From NCBI GenBank assembly GCA_903903705.1, contig CAIUZU010000290.1, forward strand, positions 1-7,935: a stretch of 7,935 bases of DNA, given 5' to 3'. The notes under the pieces were generated by a model. It ran no database searches. It saw only the letters and a list, made by a program, of their open reading frames with translations, and had not been told where the DNA came from. Shown piece by piece: positions 1 through 7,180 of this stretch; the first letter of the stretch is position 1, and each line of letters starts with the position of its first letter. This DNA is from an uncultured Helicobacteraceae bacterium. Lineage in GTDB: Bacteria > Campylobacterota > Campylobacteria > Campylobacterales > Sulfurimonadaceae. The position numbers and the translations under genes are program-made.

Positions 1-46
1 CGCATCCTTAGCAGGGATGTGGTTTCAGCCGCTCACCCACTCGTCC
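1..46 (-). tRNA. tRNA-Ser(GCU), 5' part only, cut by the window edge
   Basis: Read on the minus strand from 46, the sequence gives a 7-nt acceptor strand GGACGAG (46-40), then TG at positions 8-9. A three-pair D stem follows (GGT with ACC) around a loop GAGCGGCTGAA. The anticodon stem is a perfect five-pair CATCC/GGATG (19-15 with 7-3), enclosing the seven-base loop CTGCTAA. The anticodon is GCT (12-10), which reads AGC/AGU serine codons. The D arm resembles other bacterial serine tRNAs. The variable arm begins at position 2 and the rest, including the T arm and 3' acceptor strand, lies outside the window. Identity is fairly sure because both stem pairing and the anticodon loop fit. The long variable arm that would confirm a class II tRNA is not visible. 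Confidence 0.9.
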
Positions 47-60
47 GTTTGAAGACCGAG

Positions 61-66
61 ATTATA
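61..66 (-). promoter_or_regulatory. Candidate -10 box for tRNA-Ser
   Basis: A perfect TATAAT on the minus strand ends 14 nt before the first base of the tRNA, which would give a short 5' leader of about 7-8 nt. The box sits in a 10-bp perfect palindrome GATTATAATC (60-69). No clear -35 hexamer is seen 17 nt upstream, but the upstream DNA is very AT-rich, which is common for promoters in this phylum. Assignment is by motif and position only. Confidence 0.55.
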
Positions 67-80
67 ATCATATATACATA

Positions 81-120
81 ATATACAGCTTAAGAATGGT
101 CTTGAGCTGTATATTTTTTT
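81..120. terminator. Hairpin between pyrF and tRNA-Ser, terminator-like
   Basis: A 14-bp inverted repeat (81-94 with 101-114, loop 95-100 AATGGT) is followed on the plus strand by seven T (114-120). Read as plus-strand RNA, all 14 positions pair, one as a U-G wobble (91/104). Read as minus-strand RNA the same position is an A-C mismatch and the tail TATGTATA is only weakly U-rich. The hairpin begins 4 nt after the pyrF stop codon, so it could end pyrF transcription. By sequence, though, it is a better terminator for transcripts coming from the left on the plus strand. It may work in both directions. Confidence 0.55.
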
Positions 121-802
121 AAATTTGTTCTAATATTTTTTTAACTACTTCTGCAGGATTTTTAGAGTTGTAGATAGGACGACCTACAACTATGAAGTCT
201 ACATCCGCACTCTTTGCAAATGCTACGTCTGCAACTCTTTGCTGATCACCTGCATCTTCGCCAAAAGGGCGGATTCCTGGAGTAAGAGTCATAAAGCTTT
301 TATCTGTTATATTTTTTATAGATGCACTCTCGTAAGCCGAGCAGACAACACCGTCAAGTCCGCTCTCATGTGCATCTTTTGCAAATTGGTCTGCTTTTTG
401 CGCTATAGAGCTTCCATATACATCATTAAACTCATCTTCATTAAAAGATGTAAGAGCAGTAACAGCTAGAACGATTGGGCGGTTTTCATAGCATGAGAGT
501 CTCTCCATAACCTCTTTCATAGCTCGTTTTCCTGCGCTTGCATGAACATTAAACATATCAACGCCAAGCCCCATAATAGACTCTGCGGCATCTGCCATGG
601 TATTTGGTATGTCATAGAGTTTTAAGTCCAAAAATATCTTAAAATCTGGATTGATTTTTTTGATATCTTTTAAAAACTCTTCGCCGTCACGGATATATGA
701 ACGAAGACCGACTTTTAGCCATACTGGATAATCTTTTATTTTATGAATCAAATCTAAGTTTTCTTCTTTTGTAGGTAAATCAAGGGCTACACAAAGTTGC
801 AT
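119..802 (-). CDS. pyrF: Orotidine-5'-phosphate decarboxylase
   Basis: This enzyme converts OMP to UMP, the last step of de novo pyrimidine synthesis, in the cytoplasm. It is a TIM-barrel protein of 227 residues from the ATG at 802, a normal length for bacterial PyrF. Visible family features are the N-terminal strand VALDLP with substrate-binding Asp8, Lys30 in WLKVG, the catalytic DxKxxD cluster at Asp59, Lys61 and Asp64 (LDLKLYDIPNT), the TPGIRP phosphate loop (174-179) and VGRPI near the end (206-210, Arg208). The frame is open further upstream to a GTG at 877. That extension adds 25 residues unlike any PyrF N-terminus and starts inside a hairpin, so I chose the internal ATG. A modest purine-rich stretch (AGAGAAG) precedes that ATG. 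The gene lies 89 nt after acs, and a candidate promoter in that gap suggests it is at least partly independent of the acetate genes. Confidence 0.95.
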   Translation of the reverse strand: MQLCVALDLPTKEENLDLIHKIKDYPVWLKVGLRSYIRDGEEFLKDIKKINPDFKIFLDLKLYDIPNTMADAAESIMGLGVDMFNVHASAGKRAMKEVMERLSCYENRPIVLAVTALTSFNEDEFNDVYGSSIAQKADQFAKDAHESGLDGVVCSAYESASIKNITDKSFMTLTPGIRPFGEDAGDQQRVADVAFAKSADVDFIVVGRPIYNSKNPAEVVKKILEQI

Positions 803-833
803 TGCTTCTCTTTTGAATTGTATTTTGAATGAA

Positions 834-842
834 ATTGTAGCA
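834..842 (-). promoter_or_regulatory. Candidate extended -10 promoter for pyrF
   Basis: TGCTACAAT on the minus strand matches an extended -10 element (TG, one base, then TACAAT, one mismatch from TATAAT). It lies about 31 nt upstream of the chosen pyrF ATG, giving a leader of roughly 25 nt. No convincing -35 box is seen. It supports the start at 802, because the upstream GTG at 877 would lie before this promoter. Confidence 0.4.
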
Positions 843-856
843 TTTTTGGGAGGTAA

Positions 857-884
857 ATACAGAGCGGATATCTCCACTCTATAT
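857..884 (-). promoter_or_regulatory. Strand-specific hairpin after acs
   Basis: On the minus strand, 884-873 pairs with 868-857 as a continuous 12-bp stem with two G-U wobbles, closed by the tetraloop GATA. It begins 7 nt after the acs stop codon. On the plus strand the two wobbles become A-C mismatches, so the fold favours the acs-sense RNA. The bases after the stem (TTACCTCCC) hold no U-run, so it is not a classic intrinsic terminator. It could protect the acs mRNA 3' end or act as a weak attenuator before pyrF. Confidence 0.45.
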
Positions 885-891
885 TAAAGTT

Positions 892-2847
892 CTATAATTT
901 ACAAGATTGAACAGTTGAAGCGATAGTTGCAACAATGCTCGGATCTTCAAGTGTTGATATATCTTGAGTGATCTCTTCGCCTTTTGCGATTGAACGAAGA
1001 ATTCTTCTCATGATTTTTCCTGAGCGAGTTTTCGGTAAGCCCGGAACAAATACTACATCATCACAAAGAGCGATATTTCCTATCTCTTTTTGGATAACTT
1101 TGTTGATAGCTTTTACCTCTTCGACTTCATCTGCTACGCCGCTGTCTGATTTTAAAACAATGTAAGCAAAAATGCCTTCACCTTTGATCTCATGAGGTTT
1201 TCCTACAACTGCAACTTCTGCTACATTGGGATGTTTTTTGATAGCCGCTTCAACTTCAGCCGTACCCATTCTATGTCCTGAAACATTGATGACATCGTCC
1301 GTTCTTCCGGTGATAGTGATGTAACCAGCTTCATCGTAGATAGCACCGTCACCTGTAAAGTAAACAGGTTTACCGTCTTTTTTCACATCGCCGAAGTAAG
1401 ATTTTACAAATCTCTCCTCATCACCCCAAATACCTCTTATCATTGATGGCCAAGGACGAGTTACACACATAAGACCTTTTTCGCCCACTTCAACTTTAGC
1501 ACCGTTTTCATCTAAAATCTCAGCCATAATTCCCGGAAGAGGGAATGTTGCGCACGCAGGTTTGATAGGTGTAGCACCCGGAAGAGGCGATACGATATGT
1601 CCGCCAGTTTCAGTTTGCCAGTAAGTATCAACGATGGCACACTTGCTTCCGCCTATAGCCTCATAGTACCATTTCCATGCCGGTGGATCTATAGGTTCTC
1701 CGACTGTTCCTAGAACTTTTAGAGATGAGAGATCATATTTTGCAGGCTCATGCTCACCTGTTTTATGAAGTACGCGGATAGCAGTTGGAGCCGTGTAAAA
1801 CTGATTTACTTTGTACTCTTCTACCATTTTCCATGGTCTTCCCGCATCTGGATAAGTAGGAACGCCCTCGAACATGATAGTCGTTGCACCCATAGCAAGC
1901 GGTCCGTAAACTATGTAAGTGTGCCCGGTAATCCAGCCTACATCGGCAGTACACCAGTAAGTGTCATTCTCTTTTACATCAAATACCCATTCCATAGTCA
2001 TTTGTGCCCAAAGGATATATCCGGCTTGATTATGCTGAACACCTTTTGGTTTGCCTGTACTTCCTGAAGTGTAAAGGAGGAAAAGAGGGTCTTCCGCATC
2101 CATAACTTCCGGCTCACATTTTACGTCTTGATGTTTGATAAGTTCATTGTATGAGTAGTCACGACCTGCAACCCATGTTACATCTTCGCCGTTTCTCTCA
2201 ACGACTAAAACCTTTTTAACAGGAGTCTCGCCTTTTAGTGCTTCGTCTACAACAGGTTTTAACATGTAAGGCTTGTCTTTTCTAAATGCACCATCAGCAG
2301 TGATAACAACTTTAGCATCTGCATCGATAATTCTGTCTTTTAGTGCCTCAGCCGAGAATCCGCCAAATACGATAGAGTGGATTGCACCGATTCTAGCACA
2401 AGCAAGCATTGCATAAGCAGCTTCAGGAATCATCGGCATATAGATAACTACTCTATCACCTTTTTTGACGCCAAACTCATTTTTGAGCAGGTTGGCAAAT
2501 TTGTTTACATTGTAGTAGAGTTCAAGATAAGTGATAATTTGCTTGTCGCCTCTGTCGCCCTCGAAAATAATCGCAGCTTTGTTTTTGCGGCTGTTCAAGT
2601 GGCGGTCGATACATTGAACGGAAACATTTAATTTTCCGCCTAAAAACCACTTAACAAACGGTGCTTTACTCTCATCTAAAACAGTATGGAACGGCTCCAT
2701 CCACTCTAACTTTTCTTTTGCGTAACTTCCCCAAAAACCTTCATAATCTCTCATTGCGAAGTCTTGCAAATCTTGGTATTCACACATATTTTTTATTCTA
2801 GCACTTTTGCTAAACTCTCTATTTGGTTTAAAAACTTCTCTGTTCAT
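892..2847 (-). CDS. acs: Acetyl-CoA synthetase (AMP-forming acetate-CoA ligase)
   Basis: Acs activates acetate with ATP to acetyl-AMP and then makes acetyl-CoA in the cytoplasm. At 651 residues it is full length (the Salmonella enzyme has 652). It has an N-terminal ACAS segment (about 30-90) and the AMP-binding core with P-loop [11 protein letters not shown] (259-269). It also has the acetate-pocket segment GWITGH with Thr307, [11 protein letters not shown] (407-417) whose Trp410 matches the tryptophan that limits the pocket to acetate, and YFTGD (496-500). The hinge region [13 protein letters not shown] (514-526) leads into the C-terminal domain. Lys611 in [11 protein letters not shown] is the adenylation lysine that Pat-type acetyltransferases modify in other bacteria; no pat or cobB homologue is in the window. 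The ATG at 2847 has an AAGGAA ribosome-binding site. The gene ends in TAG at 894-892. It follows the exonuclease gene after a 106-nt palindrome-rich spacer and belongs functionally with actP. Confidence 0.97.
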   Translation of the reverse strand: MNREVFKPNREFSKSARIKNMCEYQDLQDFAMRDYEGFWGSYAKEKLEWMEPFHTVLDESKAPFVKWFLGGKLNVSVQCIDRHLNSRKNKAAIIFEGDRGDKQIITYLELYYNVNKFANLLKNEFGVKKGDRVVIYMPMIPEAAYAMLACARIGAIHSIVFGGFSAEALKDRIIDADAKVVITADGAFRKDKPYMLKPVVDEALKGETPVKKVLVVERNGEDVTWVAGRDYSYNELIKHQDVKCEPEVMDAEDPLFLLYTSGSTGKPKGVQHNQAGYILWAQMTMEWVFDVKENDTYWCTADVGWITGHTYIVYGPLAMGATTIMFEGVPTYPDAGRPWKMVEEYKVNQFYTAPTAIRVLHKTGEHEPAKYDLSSLKVLGTVGEPIDPPAWKWYYEAIGGSKCAIVDTYWQTETGGHIVSPLPGATPIKPACATFPLPGIMAEILDENGAKVEVGEKGLMCVTRPWPSMIRGIWGDEERFVKSYFGDVKKDGKPVYFTGDGAIYDEAGYITITGRTDDVINVSGHRMGTAEVEAAIKKHPNVAEVAVVGKPHEIKGEGIFAYIVLKSDSGVADEVEEVKAINKVIQKEIGNIALCDDVVFVPGLPKTRSGKIMRRILRSIAKGEEITQDISTLEDPSIVATIASTVQSCKL

Positions 2848-2881
2848 TTCTTGTTTCCTTGTTCTTATTTAATTTTAAAAC

Positions 2882-2948
2882 GATGTCGGAAGTAATTCCG
2901 CCATCTACGCTAGCCGCTGTGGCACTAAAGCTTGCCTTTTGCGAGGCA
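2882..2948. repeat. Palindrome-rich spacer element A (exonuclease-acs gap)
   Basis: Most of the 106-nt gap between the exonuclease gene and acs is made of inverted repeats. The first hairpin is 2882-2905: GATG/CATC and CGGAA/TTCCG stems with one mismatch between them and the loop GTAA. The second is 2933-2948: TGCCT/AGGCA with loop TTTGCG. Between them are the palindrome GCTAGC (2909-2914) and a small GCC/GGC pair. It appears richer in GC than the flanking AT-rich DNA. Neither hairpin has a U-run on the minus strand. The blocks GATGT, TACGC, GCACTAAA and CTAAAGCT occur here in the same order as in the spacer at 5413-5503. This fits a dispersed intergenic repeat; being a repeat family is my inference. 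Confidence 0.5.
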
Positions 2949-2953
2949 GACAC

Positions 2954-3574
2954 TCACTTTTTCTTTGAAAAAGTAAGATTTAGGTATATCATTGCCGTCA
3001 TGATTGCGTCATTTACGGCATTATGTACTCCCATATTTGGAATACCGCATTTTTTTAAGATTGTATCAAATCGTAAATCAATATTTCCTTGCGGAATCAT
3101 TGAAATTGTTTTGTCGAAGTATATTTCTGAGACTTCGATCATTTTATTTGGAAGTGTAATGCCAAGCATCTCTTTGGTATATTTATTTACCATACTGACA
3201 TCAAACTCAAGATAGTAGCCCACTAATGGTCTAGAACCTACAAAATTTAAAAACTCTACAATACCCTCCTTTGTTGTTTTTGCATCTTTTAAGTCAAAGG
3301 GACGAATCCCGTGAATTTTAATACTTTTTGAACTTATCTCTTTTGAGTTTTGTAAAAAAACTTCAAAAATTTGAGATGTAAGTATCTTGTTATCCTTGAT
3401 TTTAACCGCTCCGATAGAGAGTATCTCGTCCTTTTTTGGATCTAAACCCGTAGTCTCCGTATCAAATACAACATACTCACCGCTTCTGTCTTCTTGAAAT
3501 AAAAACTCAAAATTTTTATCTTTTAGTTTAGAGCGGTTTGCTTTGGTTTTAAATCTAGAGATAAATCCAAACAT
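2954..3574 (-). CDS. DEDDh-family 3'-5' exonuclease (DnaQ/PolC-epsilon-like)
   Basis: A 206-residue DnaQ-fold nuclease. Exo I is VVFDTETTGLDP with Asp38 and Glu40, Exo II is LVGYYLEFD with Asp125, and Exo III is HNAVNDA with His184 and Asp189, so all catalytic residues of the DEDDh type are present and it should be an active metal-dependent 3'-5' exonuclease. An N-terminal basic segment of about 33 residues precedes the domain. It lacks any polymerase or UvrC-like part, and its place beside acetate genes argues against it being the replicative proofreading subunit. The ATG lies 2 nt after the stop of the DUF294 gene (TAA-GA-ATG) with no good ribosome-binding site of its own. Translation is therefore probably coupled and the two proteins made together. 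From memory, such nucleases sit beside DUF294 and actP genes in gammaproteobacteria too. The substrate is unknown. Confidence 0.88.
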   Translation of the reverse strand: MFGFISRFKTKANRSKLKDKNFEFLFQEDRSGEYVVFDTETTGLDPKKDEILSIGAVKIKDNKILTSQIFEVFLQNSKEISSKSIKIHGIRPFDLKDAKTTKEGIVEFLNFVGSRPLVGYYLEFDVSMVNKYTKEMLGITLPNKMIEVSEIYFDKTISMIPQGNIDLRFDTILKKCGIPNMGVHNAVNDAIMTAMIYLNLTFSKKK

Positions 3575-3576
3575 TC

Positions 3577-5391
3577 TTAAACAACCATATTTAAGTGAAA
3601 ATGAAAACTCATAAATTTTTTAAATTTATTTATGATTTTAAAACTGTCTTTGAGCAGATCTCTCTGGTTCTTTTCTAAATTTCTAGGATTTATATAGTTT
3701 GCTTCATCTATAGTTTTTGCTTCAAGCATAGCTTTTAATCTTATGGAACTAAGCGTGTCGAAACTCTCTATAAGCTCGGTTGCGAATGTTTTATCAATCA
3801 CTCCCATGTTGTTCAGCTCTTTTATTCTCTCTATTGTATTTGTTGCTTTAATTTCATACTGAAGGCAGAGCGTTCTTACACCGTGAACGAGAGCGAAAAT
3901 ACCGCCTTTTTTTAGGTCGAGTCTATTGTTGTACTCTTTTTCAAGAACAAAACCTGAAAATAGAGAGAGCGGTGTTTCAAAGTTGAGCACAGCTTTTGCG
4001 ATATGAGCCAAAACATCGTCTCTTGAGTGAAAACTGCTATGAAGGTAGGTTACCAACTCATCAAGAAGTGTGCAATCTCCCGCAACACATTTTGCATCCA
4101 AAAAGATGCTTAAATTTTGAACGCTCTCATCGCTCATGTCGTATGTCCACTTCTCTATAAGTTCTTTATAGGAGCTTGTATTTCTACGCCAAAACTCATT
4201 GCTGACCATAACGTCGCCATTGCATTTTGGAAAACCTAGTTCAAGAAGATGCGAGTTTAGCTTCATCATGGGAGCTTTAAAAAGCTCAGTATCTATGCCG
4301 TTTTGAATGATAAGCGCATTGTCCTGATCACTTCTTAGCGTTTGATCTTCTCTGCCTTCGCTTCCCATAACAATAAGTGCACATTTATCTCTAAGTTCCT
4401 CTTCTACGCACATCTCAAAAACTTTTTTATAGACTTTGAAGTTTAGCGTTGCAATGAGCTTGGTGATATATCTTACTTTTACACCTTTTGCACGAAGAGT
4501 AATGATGAGATTTTTAAAATCTTGATCAAGCAGTTTTAAATCACTAAGCGTTGAGGCTTTATCTATTTGAACTGCAACAAGATGAGAGTGGCTTGCAAAG
4601 TAACTTAGCAGATCCAGCTGCTCCAGTACGCCTACAATTCTTTCATTTTCAAGAACGACAACTCTTTTGATAGCATTGTGTGTCATAAGCAAAAGCGCAT
4701 TAAATAAAAAATCGTTGACATCTATAGTTATTAGCCCTTTAGATGCAATAGAGCCGATTTTTTTGCTTATGTCATTCTCGCCTAAAAGAACTCTTTGGCG
4801 TAGATTTGTATCGGTTACAATCGAGTAGCCCTCAACCTCTTTGACGATAATTACTTTGGCTCTTAACTCTTGCTGTTTTTTTAAAGCTCCGTAGATACTC
4901 TCATCTGCATCAACCACGCAAGCAACATGAAGAAATATATCTGAGACTTTTGAGATAAGAAACGGGGATAAATCACTCTGTTGGTCATACTCTTTGAGTT
5001 GTTGATGACGAGTAATGAAATCTTGCAGAAAGTAGCTTTGCACCTTTTTGTCCTGCATCAAATCAAGAAAATCCTCTTTTTTAACCTCATAGCAGATAAG
5101 GTCTTCATCAACAACAAATTTTGCTTTTGTTTTTCCATAGATTAGCGCATCCGCATCAAAACTGTCACCTGCACTGTAAACATTGTGAACTTCATCATCA
5201 ATATACTCAGTAACAGAACCTTTGATGATGATGTAAAAAGCGATAGATGAGATGGTAGGAGAGATGAGGAGTGTGCCGTTTGGGTAGTAAGCTATGTCAA
5301 TCTTGCTCATTAGATTATCCATAGTTGTAGAACTTAGAAGCTCAAACGGATGAATAGACTCAATAAGTTTTCTTTGATCTTGTATGCTCAC
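3577..5391 (-). CDS. cNMP-binding-like / CBS-pair / DUF294 nucleotidyltransferase protein
   Basis: A 604-residue cytoplasmic multidomain protein of unknown substrate. In order it has a cyclic-nucleotide-binding-like beta-barrel (about 14-115), a pair of CBS domains (about 145-265) likely to sense adenine nucleotides, a DUF294 nucleotidyltransferase domain (about 280-415) and an all-helical DUF294_C domain (about 435-595). The nucleotidyltransferase signature GSEGRxxxxxxSDxD runs from 343 to 357, with Ser344 and metal ligands Asp355 and Asp357. CNGDVMVSNEFWR (390-402) is the conserved segment that follows. The architecture resembles the sensory and transferase halves of GlnD-like regulators. 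The barrel lacks the phosphate-binding cassette Arg of real cAMP receptors. The start is GTG at 5391, supported by AAGGAT at an 8-nt spacing. It stands 124 nt after actP and 2 nt before the exonuclease. Domain calls are confident. A role as regulator of acetate uptake or activation by nucleotidylation is inferred from context. Confidence 0.9.
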   Translation of the reverse strand: MSIQDQRKLIESIHPFELLSSTTMDNLMSKIDIAYYPNGTLLISPTISSIAFYIIIKGSVTEYIDDEVHNVYSAGDSFDADALIYGKTKAKFVVDEDLICYEVKKEDFLDLMQDKKVQSYFLQDFITRHQQLKEYDQQSDLSPFLISKVSDIFLHVACVVDADESIYGALKKQQELRAKVIIVKEVEGYSIVTDTNLRQRVLLGENDISKKIGSIASKGLITIDVNDFLFNALLLMTHNAIKRVVVLENERIVGVLEQLDLLSYFASHSHLVAVQIDKASTLSDLKLLDQDFKNLIITLRAKGVKVRYITKLIATLNFKVYKKVFEMCVEEELRDKCALIVMGSEGREDQTLRSDQDNALIIQNGIDTELFKAPMMKLNSHLLELGFPKCNGDVMVSNEFWRRNTSSYKELIEKWTYDMSDESVQNLSIFLDAKCVAGDCTLLDELVTYLHSSFHSRDDVLAHIAKAVLNFETPLSLFSGFVLEKEYNNRLDLKKGGIFALVHGVRTLCLQYEIKATNTIERIKELNNMGVIDKTFATELIESFDTLSSIRLKAMLEAKTIDEANYINPRNLEKNQRDLLKDSFKIINKFKKFMSFHFHLNMVV

Positions 5392-5398
5392 AAAAAAT

Positions 5399-5404
5399 AT
5401 CCTT
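5399..5404 (-). promoter_or_regulatory. Ribosome-binding site fixing the GTG start of the DUF294 gene
   Basis: AAGGAT on the minus strand lies 8 nt before GTG at 5391, across a run of T. The next in-frame ATG is 24 codons in, within the folded N-terminal domain, so the GTG is the better start. The T-rich gap and GTG codon suggest moderate expression. Confidence 0.6.
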
Positions 5405-5412
5405 AATTAACT

Positions 5413-5503
5413 GATGTTACGCACTAAAACGAACTCGTCCGTTTTAGTGGCAGGGACAAATGTCCCTTGCAACCCCCTAAAGCTACGAAAAACAAGTTTT
5501 TCG
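5413..5503. repeat. Palindrome-rich spacer element B (actP-DUF294 gap)
   Basis: The 124-nt gap between actP and the DUF294 gene holds three successive hairpins. The first is a perfect 10-bp stem (5422-5431 with 5440-5449, loop AACTCGTC). The second is AGGGAC/GTCCCT (5452-5457 with 5462-5467, loop AAAT). The third is CGAAAAAC/GTTTTTCG (5486-5493 with 5496-5503). A C5 run (5473-5477) lies between the last two. None is followed by a U-run on the minus strand, so this is not a standard terminator. TTAA occurs at both ends (5407-5410, and 5516-5519 over the actP stop), which could be an insertion footprint but is common in AT-rich DNA. Blocks shared in order with the spacer at 2882-2948 point to a common repeat family (inference). 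Confidence 0.5.
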
Positions 5504-5515
5504 AGATTTACAAGG

Positions 5516-7180
5516 TTAATGACTAGATGCACCCTCTGCACCGATACCTGTTTGCGCTCTGATGAATTGAGCGTCAAATAACGCTTGTTCTTCTTTTGCA
5601 CTCTCAGATTTATCAGTAATCGAGAAGAACCAAGTTCCGACAAACGCAAGTGTTACAGAGAAAAGTGCCGGATATTCATAAGGGAAAATAGCCGCTTTGT
5701 TTCCAAGTATACTTACCCATACGACCGGACTTAAAATCACAAGAAGTACAGCACTTCCAAGACCTAACGCACCGCCGATAACCGCACCGCGAGTAGTCAG
5801 TTTTCTCCAGTACATTGAAAGAACAAGTATAGGGAAGTTTGCAGATGCAGCGATCGCAAACGCAAGACCTACAACAAACGCAATATTTTGGTTCTCAAAT
5901 GCGATACCGACAATGATAGCGATGACACCAAGAGCGATTGTAGCCATTTTAGAAACTCTCATCTCCGTCATAGAGTCTACTCTGCCTTTTCTAAATACCG
6001 AAGCATAAAGGTCGTGGCTGATTGCAGAAGCACCTGCAAGTGTAAGACCTGAAACAACCGCTAAGATAGTAGCAAATGCAACAGCCGAGATAAATCCTAA
6101 GAAGAAGTCGCCGCCTACTGCATGACTTAAGTGAATTGCCGCCATGTTGCTTCCGCCTAAAATCGGATAACCGCCGCTTATAGCATGTTTAGCCGCATCC
6201 AAATACTCAGGTTTTTGAAATACCATAACGATAGCACCAAAACCGATAATAAATGTCAATATATAGAAATAACCGATAAAACCAGTTGCATAGAAAACTG
6301 ATTTGCGAGCTTCTTTAGCATCGTTTACCGTAAAAAATCTCATTAAGATGTGTGGAAGACCAGCTGTTCCAAACATCAGCGCAATCGCAAGTGAAATTGC
6401 CGAGACCGGATCGCTTACAAGTCCGCCCGGGCTCATAATTTGTATACCTTTAAGTTCTGTCGCATGTGAAAAGAGTTCGCCAAAACTAAAATTATAGTGA
6501 GCCATAACAGCAAATGCCATAAATGTTGCACCTGAGAGTAGCAAGAATGCTTTAATGATTTGAACCCAAGTAGTTGCAAGCATACCGCCAAACGCAACGT
6601 ATAGAATCATAAGAACACCGACTAACACAACCGCCATTTCATAAGAGAGACCAAAAAGAAGCTGAATAAGTTTTCCTGAACCAACCATTTGTGCGATTAG
6701 ATACAAAATTACAGTTGCAATAGAACCTGAAGCCGCTAGTGTACGGATAGGCGTTTGCTTAAGTCTGTAAGAAGCAACATCGGCAAAAGTATATTTACCT
6801 AAGTTTCTAAGAGGCTCTGCAATTAGGAAAAGGATTACCGGCCAGCCTACTAAAAATCCGATAGAATAGATCAGACCGTCGTAACCTTTCATGTAAACAA
6901 GACCAGAAATTCCTAAAAACGAAGCAGCCGACATGTAGTCACCTGCAATAGCCATACCGTTTTGGAAACCTGTAATTCCTCCACCTGCCGTGTAGAAATC
7001 TTTTGCGCTTTTAGTCTTTTTCGCAGCCCAGTAAGTAATACCAAGAGTTGCTCCGACAAAGATTAAAAACATTACGATTGCAGACATGTTTAGTGCCTGT
7101 TTTTCAACTTGACCTGAAATCGCATCGGCTGCAAAAATTGCTCCCGTTGCAAGTATTAAAAAGGTGAGAATTCTATGCAT
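5516..7180 (-). CDS. actP: Acetate/cation symporter ActP
   Basis: An inner-membrane sodium:solute symporter (SSS family) that imports acetate and related short acids with a cation. It is 554 residues long (E. coli ActP 549) and very close to it from end to end as I recall that sequence. It has an N-terminal hydrophobic signal-like segment with an AADA cleavage-type site (17-20), [10 protein letters not shown] (47-56), [20 protein letters not shown] (63-82), [13 protein letters not shown] (130-142) and [13 protein letters not shown] (271-283). Further on come [18 protein letters not shown] (428-445) and the C-terminal AQFIRAQTG (537-545). About 13 membrane segments are expected. The ATG shares one base with the stop codon of the DUF485 gene (TAATG), and its ribosome-binding site AAGGA lies inside that gene, so the two are translationally coupled. 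The family assignment is firm; acetate as substrate is supported by acs nearby. Confidence 0.97.
   Translation of the reverse strand: MHRILTFLILATGAIFAADAISGQVEKQALNMSAIVMFLIFVGATLGITYWAAKKTKSAKDFYTAGGGITGFQNGMAIAGDYMSAASFLGISGLVYMKGYDGLIYSIGFLVGWPVILFLIAEPLRNLGKYTFADVASYRLKQTPIRTLAASGSIATVILYLIAQMVGSGKLIQLLFGLSYEMAVVLVGVLMILYVAFGGMLATTWVQIIKAFLLLSGATFMAFAVMAHYNFSFGELFSHATELKGIQIMSPGGLVSDPVSAISLAIALMFGTAGLPHILMRFFTVNDAKEARKSVFYATGFIGYFYILTFIIGFGAIVMVFQKPEYLDAAKHAISGGYPILGGSNMAAIHLSHAVGGDFFLGFISAVAFATILAVVSGLTLAGASAISHDLYASVFRKGRVDSMTEMRVSKMATIALGVIAIIVGIAFENQNIAFVVGLAFAIAASANFPILVLSMYWRKLTTRGAVIGGALGLGSAVLLVILSPVVWVSILGNKAAIFPYEYPALFSVTLAFVGTWFFSITDKSESAKEEQALFDAQFIRAQTGIGAEGASSH

Noticed and set aside
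39..50. A 12-base word (ACTCGTCCGTTT on the plus strand) occurs both over the 5' end of tRNA-Ser and at 5433-5444 in the actP-DUF294 spacer, hinting at a tRNA-derived repeat.
   Set aside because: A few 12-base matches are expected by chance in about 8 kb, and the match does not extend into the D arm or further upstream.
239..469. Plus-strand open frame of 76 codons.
   Set aside because: It is antisense to pyrF, has no recognisable motif and no supported start, and is a by-product of the real gene.
1750..2067. Plus-strand open frame of 105 codons, and a minus-strand frame of 63 codons at 1763-1954.
   Set aside because: Both lie inside the well-supported acs gene in other frames, and their compositions do not look like proteins.
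2859..3215. Plus-strand open frame of 118 codons reaching from the acs upstream spacer into the exonuclease gene.
   Set aside because: It is mostly antisense to the exonuclease, which has all its catalytic motifs. No ribosome-binding site or family likeness is seen.
2954..3574. The exonuclease considered as the replicative DNA polymerase III epsilon subunit (dnaQ).
   Set aside because: Its tight coupling to the DUF294 gene and its acetate-gene setting fit the accessory DnaQ-like nuclease better. No replication genes are nearby.
5422..5503. The three hairpins after actP considered as a CRISPR array or an intrinsic terminator.
   Set aside because: The hairpins differ in sequence and are not regularly spaced direct repeats with spacers. 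None is followed by a U-run on the coding strand.
5407..5649. Minus-strand 80-codon frame across the end of actP and the spacer.
   Set aside because: It overlaps the conserved ActP C-terminus out of frame and then reads through palindromic spacer DNA. No domain is recognisable.
5697..6008. Plus-strand frames of 103 codons here and 64 codons at 6303-6497.
   Set aside because: They are antisense to conserved membrane segments of actP, so they are shadows of its codon pattern.
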